A stretch of DNA of 64,000 nucleotides from Nonomuraea sp. NEAU-A123 (GTDB lineage Bacteria > Actinomycetota > Actinomycetes > Streptosporangiales > Streptosporangiaceae), in NCBI RefSeq assembly GCF_018603905.1, contig NZ_JAHFZZ010000036.1, positions 1 through 64,000 on the forward strand. The letters are read 5' to 3'. Made by a program: the position numbers and the translations under genes. Within the stretch, counting starts at the first letter, position 1. Every line of letters starts with the position of its first letter. Below the pieces are notes generated by a model. It saw only the letters and a list, made by a program, of their open reading frames with translations, ran no database searches and was not told where the DNA came from. This document shows, one piece after another, positions 59,657-64,000 of this stretch.

Positions 59657-61204
59657 ATGGCGCGTGGTGCGAGCGACATGCCTCCAGGGGTGCGACCGCT
59701 TACGGTGGGTGACCCGGTCATCATCGGCCGATACCTCCTCCTGGGCCGCCTCGGCACCGGCGGCATGGGGGTGGTGTATCTGGCCGAACATCCGCGGGGC
59801 GGTCTGGTGGCACTGAAGACGCCGCACGCGGTACACCTCAACGATCCCACGTTGCGCGCCCGTTTCGCGGAGGAAGTCGCATTCTCGCGGAGAATTGTGC
59901 AGTTCTGCACGGCCGCCGTGATCGAGGACGGCACCGATCGCGACCGCCCGTACCTGGTCACCGAGTACATCCCGGGCCCCGCGCTGTCCCAGGTCGTGAT
60001 GGCGCGCGGGCCGCTCACACCCGACCTGGCCTACGGCGCCGGGCTCGGCGTGGCGGCGGCGCTGGTCGCCGTGCACGACGCGGGGCTGGTCCACCGCGAC
60101 CTCAAGCCGGGCAACGTGCTGCTGTCCCCGGATGGACCGCGGGTGATCGACTTCGGCATCGCCCGTGACGTCGACACGCTGGCCGCGCACACCCAGGCGG
60201 GGCAGGTCATGGGCAGTCCGGGCTGGGTGGCGCCCGAGCGGCTGACCGGCGGGGCCGCGATGCCCGCCTCGGATGTGTTCGCGTGGGGCTGCCTGGTGGC
60301 GTTCGCCGCCACGGGGCATCACCCGTTCGGCGGCGGCGAGGTCGATGTGCTGACCCGCCGGATCCTGTTCGAGGCGCCGCGCGTCGAGGGCGTGCCCGCC
60401 CTGCTGCGGCCCGCGGTCGAGGCGGCCCTGGCCAAGGCGCCCGCCGACCGGCCCAAGGCCGCCGACCTGCTGCGCGTCCTGCTGACCGCCGGGGGAGTGG
60501 GCGACCCGTGGGACCTGCGCGCCGCGGTGGCGGGCGTACTCGCGGAGATCTGGACGGCCGTGCCCTACCCGCCGGGAGCGGGCAGGGTACGGCTCGCGCC
60601 CGAGCCCGGCGAACAGGAGGAGGCGACCGCGCCGAAGCGCCGGCGCCGGGCCGGGGCGGGGGCGCACCTGTCGCACGCCACCTTCGCGGCGCTGGCCACG
60701 GTCTCCATCGCGGCCGTCACGGTGATCGCCGCGTCGGGCGGTGGCGACCTGGGCCCTGGCGGCGCCTCCCCGGTGCCGGAGAACCGGCCCGCCGTCCAGC
60801 CGTACGAGACCGTCGACTCCACGAGGCGCCCCGAGGCCATTTCGACGAGCGGCCTTCCGGCCACGGCCGGGGGCACCGTCGCGGGCACGGCGATCACCTC
60901 GCCGCCGCCGATGTCCGCCACCCGGGCCCGGACGACCGCCCCGATCATCCTGCTCGACCCGTCGCCTGACCGGAAGAAGACCGCCTGGCATCCGCCGGCC
61001 ACGTACGAACCGGACGAACCGGGCGATGCGGACCCGGGTGGCTGCGCCAGTCCTGCGGCGAAGAGACGCGGGAACGCGGCCAGGCGCGGCTGTCCGCTGC
61101 CGTCGGCGTCGATCACCCCGATCCCGCAGGATGGCCCCGGTGAGTCACCGGGCCCGTCGATTACGCCATCGGTGTCGGAAACGCCCAGCGCGACGGTCAC
61201 TTGA
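59657..61204 (+). CDS. Membrane Ser/Thr protein kinase
   Basis: The ATG at 59657 gives 515 residues; ATG 59678 is the alternative. The kinase domain (about 24-285) has the Gly-rich loop LGTGGMGVVYLA, Lys54 (VALK), HRD at 146-148 (VHRDLKPGN) and DFG at 165-167, so it should be active. A membrane helix (about 355-372) is followed by a Pro/Ser/Thr-rich external region with no PASTA domain. It is the first of three kinase-like genes in tandem on this strand; the hairpin before it may regulate translation. Confidence 0.92.
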   Translation: MARGASDMPPGVRPLTVGDPVIIGRYLLLGRLGTGGMGVVYLAEHPRGGLVALKTPHAVHLNDPTLRARFAEEVAFSRRIVQFCTAAVIEDGTDRDRPYLVTEYIPGPALSQVVMARGPLTPDLAYGAGLGVAAALVAVHDAGLVHRDLKPGNVLLSPDGPRVIDFGIARDVDTLAAHTQAGQVMGSPGWVAPERLTGGAAMPASDVFAWGCLVAFAATGHHPFGGGEVDVLTRRILFEAPRVEGVPALLRPAVEAALAKAPADRPKAADLLRVLLTAGGVGDPWDLRAAVAGVLAEIWTAVPYPPGAGRVRLAPEPGEQEEATAPKRRRRAGAGAHLSHATFAALATVSIAAVTVIAASGGGDLGPGGASPVPENRPAVQPYETVDSTRRPEAISTSGLPATAGGTVAGTAITSPPPMSATRARTTAPIILLDPSPDRKKTAWHPPATYEPDEPGDADPGGCASPAAKRRGNAARRGCPLPSASITPIPQDGPGESPGPSITPSVSETPSATVT

Positions 61205-61244
61205 TCTCGGGATCACGGGCAACCCCTGCATTCCCGGCGACAAG

Positions 61245-61260
61245 TCACCATAATTGGTGA
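61245..61260. promoter_or_regulatory. Palindrome between kinase genes
   Basis: TCACCA-TAAT-TGGTGA is an inverted repeat with 6-base arms and a 4-base centre, lying 36 bases before the start of the pseudokinase gene. Possible operator, unproven. Confidence 0.3.
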
Positions 61261-61295
61261 TCTACGGCCTGGTTGTGCCGGGAGGAGAAATCCGC

Positions 61296-63395
61296 ATGCC
61301 GGAATTCGCAGCGCTGCGCGAGGAAGACCCCATTCACGTGGGTGAGTACCGGCTGATCGGACGGCTGAGCCCGGACGTGTTCGTCGGATTCGTCGGAGGG
61401 GCGAACCCCGAGGACGCCCCGGAGCCGCCCAGCGGTGCCGCGGAGCTCGTCGTGGTGAAGTTGCTGGACCCGGAGGTCGATCAGGAGCGCTTCCTGCGCA
61501 TGATCGAGCCCTTCCAGGAGGTCTCCGCCTTCTGCACGGCCCAGGTGCTCGGGTCGGGGCTGCTGGACGATCGGCCGTACGTGGTGAGCGAGTACATCGA
61601 CGGCCCCACGCTGGAGCAGGCGACCGCGGCGGGCACGCGGCTGCGGAACTCGGCGCTGCACCGGCTCGCGGTCGGGACCGCGACCGCGCTGGTGGCCATC
61701 CACCAGGCGAACGTCGTGCACGGCGACATCCGGCCCGGCAACGTGGTGCTCGGCCCTGACGGGCCCCGGCTGATCAATTTCGGCATCGGCCGGGCGATGG
61801 CGGGCACGGCGTCCGCCACGACCCGCAAGGTGGACGTTCCCGCCTTCACCGCGCCCGAACGGCTCGGCGGGGCCCCGGCGGAACCGCCGGCCGACCTGTT
61901 CTCCTGGGCGGCGACGTTGGTGGCCGCGGCGTCCGGCCGCTCGCCCTTCGACGGCGGCTCGATGGCGGGCACAGTCAACCGGATCACCAACGGCGAGCCG
62001 GACCTGCCCGACCTCGGGGACCTGCGTGAGCTGGTGCTGGCCTGCCTGGCGAAGGATCCCGCGCTGCGTCCCACGTCGAGCGACGTGCTGCTGCGGCTGG
62101 TCGGGGAGACCAACTTCCTGACCGCGCGGCTGCCGCCGCCGTCCGGGCTGCCGTACAGTCTGCCGCCGCCGCGATTACCGCCGGACTCGCAGCCGCCTTT
62201 ATCGCCGGACTCGCCACCGCGGTCACTGTCGCCGTCGGTCGGGCAGGATTCGGCCGGCGTCGCGGCCACTGTGCCGGTACGGCGGGGCCGCGGGGTGCTG
62301 ATCGCCGTGGTGGCCTTCCTCGCGGGGGCCCTGGTGTCCGGCGTCGGCGTCTACACGCTGCCTCGCCAGCCGATCGTGGTGGCGTCCGGCCCGTCCGCAC
62401 CCCGTCCGTCCGGGGCGGTCCGATCCGAGGCCGGTACGAGCGTGCCCACCTCGGTCATCACCGCCGCGCCTCTGATCACCCCGAGCGTGACCAGCGCGCC
62501 GGTCGCCAGCGTCGCGCCCAAGGCCGACAAGGACGTCAAGCTCGCCGACATCGACGCCATCCTGCACGAGAACTCCGCCGACCCCGTACGGCTGGCCGCC
62601 TACCTCCAGGTCAAGAGGCCGTTCAAGGCGTTCGCCAGGGACCGGACCGGCCAGTTCAAGGAGGTCGGCCTGGCCGAGGAGCCACGCGTGTCGCCGATGG
62701 GGGACTGGGTGGCGCTCAACCCGTGGGTGAAGTTCCAGACCTCCGACATGGATCACGTGCGGTTCACCAACCTGAACACCAAGGAGTCCTTCACCGTCAA
62801 CACGGTGAAGAAACCCGCGCAGACCTGGTCTCCCGCCTGGTCGCGGGACGGCGGGCGGCTGCTGCTGTCGATCATGAACGCCAAGCGGGACCGGATCACC
62901 GGCTTCGTGGTCGTCGACGTGCGGGCGCGCACGGCCACTGTCGTGAAGACGCAGTACAGCGACGCCAGCAGCCTGCCGTTCGCGTTCACCCCGGACGGCA
63001 AGATCGCCAGAGGCTACAACAGCATCAAGAGCCACGGCATCGAGACGTACGACATGTCGGGAAAAGTCACGCACAGCATGCACTGGGTGGGCAGGCCCCG
63101 TGACGTCTCCTGGTACTCCCCGTCGGGCAAGCAGTTCATGACGGTCTGCCCCACCGGCAAGGAGGTCTGCATCTGGGACGCCACGACCGGTGACCGCAAG
63201 GCCACCGTGCCCGACATCAAGGACGACTCCTACCTGCTCGGTTGGTTCGACGAGGACCACATCCTGGTGCAGGAGAGCGCCAAGAAGGGCCGGGCCCAGG
63301 TCGAGATCGTCGACTTCTTGGGCAAGGTCGAGCGCGTGCTCGTGGACCTCGCCCCGAACAACAGCGCCCGGCAGTTCGGGCCCAAGGCTCCGTGA
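61296..63395 (+). CDS. Predicted pseudokinase with beta-propeller-like external domain
   Basis: The ATG at 61296 follows GGAGGAG. The 699-residue product has a kinase-fold N-terminal part (about 10-270), a Pro-rich linker, a membrane helix (about 340-362) and an external domain (about 430-699) with WSPAWSRDGGRLLLS, FAFTPDGKIARGY and WYSPSGKQFMTVC, which read as WD40/TolB-like blades. The Gly-rich loop is lost (IGRLSPDVF), HRD is HGD (142-144) and DFG is NFG (161-163), while Lys55 (VVVK) and the catalytic-loop Asp remain. Catalysis by the usual mechanism is unlikely. It is flanked by two intact kinases and may scaffold or inhibit one of them. Confidence 0.88.
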   Translation: MPEFAALREEDPIHVGEYRLIGRLSPDVFVGFVGGANPEDAPEPPSGAAELVVVKLLDPEVDQERFLRMIEPFQEVSAFCTAQVLGSGLLDDRPYVVSEYIDGPTLEQATAAGTRLRNSALHRLAVGTATALVAIHQANVVHGDIRPGNVVLGPDGPRLINFGIGRAMAGTASATTRKVDVPAFTAPERLGGAPAEPPADLFSWAATLVAAASGRSPFDGGSMAGTVNRITNGEPDLPDLGDLRELVLACLAKDPALRPTSSDVLLRLVGETNFLTARLPPPSGLPYSLPPPRLPPDSQPPLSPDSPPRSLSPSVGQDSAGVAATVPVRRGRGVLIAVVAFLAGALVSGVGVYTLPRQPIVVASGPSAPRPSGAVRSEAGTSVPTSVITAAPLITPSVTSAPVASVAPKADKDVKLADIDAILHENSADPVRLAAYLQVKRPFKAFARDRTGQFKEVGLAEEPRVSPMGDWVALNPWVKFQTSDMDHVRFTNLNTKESFTVNTVKKPAQTWSPAWSRDGGRLLLSIMNAKRDRITGFVVVDVRARTATVVKTQYSDASSLPFAFTPDGKIARGYNSIKSHGIETYDMSGKVTHSMHWVGRPRDVSWYSPSGKQFMTVCPTGKEVCIWDATTGDRKATVPDIKDDSYLLGWFDEDHILVQESAKKGRAQVEIVDFLGKVERVLVDLAPNNSARQFGPKAP

Positions 63396-64000
63396 CCATG
63401 GAACCGCGCCCCTTGCTCACGGGCGATCCCGCCCAGGTGGGGTCGTACCGTGTCGCGGGCCGGCTCGGCCAGGGCGGCCAGGGGGTCGTCTACCTCGGCG
63501 AGTCGGCCGACGGGGGGCGGGTCGCGATCAAGCTGCTGACGCGCGCGGCCGGGGAGGAGGACCGGGCCGGGTTCGCCAAGGAGATCGAGCTCGCGCGGCG
63601 GGTCAAGGCGTTCTGCACGGCGACCGTGCTGGCGACCGGCGAGCTGAACGGCGTCCCGTACGTCGTCAGCGAGTACGTCGACGGGCCCTCGCTCGCCAGG
63701 GTCCTCGCCGAGCGGGGGCCGCTGCGGCAGGCCGAACTGCGTCGTCTGGCGATCGGCAGCCTGACCGCGCTGGCCGCCATCCACCAGGCCGGCGTGGTGC
63801 ACCGGGACCTCAAACCGGGCAACGTGCTGCTCGGCAGGGACGGTCCCCGGGTGATCGACTTCGGTATCTCGCGGGCGCTGGACTCCAGCGAGCTGACCGG
63901 CGACCACCTGGTGGGCACCCCGCCGTACATGGCTCCCGAGCAGTTCGGCGGCGTCGGCTCCGGGCCGCCGGCGGACCTGTTCGCCTGGGCGGCCACGGTG
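63392..64000 (+). CDS. Ser/Thr protein kinase, cut by window end
   Basis: GTG 63392 overlaps the stop of the previous gene (GTGA), with ATG 63398 as alternative. The 203 visible codons encode an intact kinase N-terminus and catalytic loop: GRLGQGGQGVVYLGE, VAIKLL, VVHRDLKPGN, VIDFGIS and GTPPYMAPEQF. HRD and DFG are both intact, unlike the preceding paralogue. The frame continues past the window, so no membrane or external domain is seen. Its tight coupling suggests one operon with the pseudokinase. Confidence 0.9.
   Translation, partial: MTMEPRPLLTGDPAQVGSYRVAGRLGQGGQGVVYLGESADGGRVAIKLLTRAAGEEDRAGFAKEIELARRVKAFCTATVLATGELNGVPYVVSEYVDGPSLARVLAERGPLRQAELRRLAIGSLTALAAIHQAGVVHRDLKPGNVLLGRDGPRVIDFGISRALDSSELTGDHLVGTPPYMAPEQFGGVGSGPPADLFAWAATV

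Overview
The window is high-GC actinomycete chromosome, probably a Streptosporangiaceae-type genus such as Nonomuraea or Streptosporangium. The signs are near-uniform high-GC third codon positions, many GTG starts, leaderless-looking promoters, a mycothiol-dependent-enzyme family member, LytR-CpsA-Psr and PASTA-less Ser/Thr kinases, and IS110, IS4-like and ISAs1 transposase debris. The genus is an inference. No rRNA, tRNA or CRISPR array is visible.

Layout. 1-1.6 kb: remnants of two insertion sequences (IS4-like, IS110). 1.65-6.5 kb: a minus-strand MoxR / DUF58 / VWA / VWA cluster with an upstream membrane-anchored trypsin-like protease. 6.5-12.7 kb: small hypothetical genes, a divergent SDR/AraC pair, a decayed copy of a hydrolase promoter, and an aldo/keto reductase behind a MerR-type promoter. 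12.8-19 kb: a redox block with DyP peroxidase, cytochrome bd oxidase CydAB and an FdhF/YdeP-type molybdopterin oxidoreductase. 19.3-25.4 kb: three alpha/beta-hydrolase-fold enzymes, a P-loop kinase-like protein and hypotheticals. 25.5-29.05 kb: an accessory island bracketed by inverted ISAs1-family ends; it holds a lower-GC gene of unknown function, a serine hydrolase and a broken winged-helix gene. 29.2-30.3 kb: three tiny secreted proteins in tandem.

31.75-41.65 kb is the most coherent functional unit: a sugar isomerase, a split transketolase (two subunits), an FGGY kinase, a DUF2291 protein, a ribose-type ABC importer (ATPase, permease, binding protein) and a SorC-family regulator, mostly with overlapping stop/start codons. 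Isomerase plus FGGY kinase plus split transketolase is the gene set of the D-apiose / D-apulose-4-phosphate transketolase pathway, so this is a candidate apiose utilisation operon.

41.7-59.5 kb: an anti-sigma-type ATPase, a DinB/maleylpyruvate-isomerase-like protein, an LCP cell-wall ligase, a zinc metallopeptidase, a LysR regulator, a two-component system divergent from a secreted protein plus ABC exporter operon, a YcnI-like copper protein, a second ABC exporter (one ATPase, two permeases), an HSL-type hydrolase, and a siderophore-interacting protein under a clear IdeR/DmdR iron box. 59.6-64 kb: three consecutive Ser/Thr-kinase-like genes. The first has a strong hairpin overlapping its ribosome-binding site, the second is a predicted pseudokinase fused to a beta-propeller-like domain, and the third runs off the window end.

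Regulation is unusually readable here. Candidate operators include TetR-type (with a second decayed copy 9.4 kb away), MerR-type, LacI-type with a seven-codon upstream ORF, a phased CTGAGA array for the OmpR-type regulator, an iron box, and several palindromes without an obvious owner.
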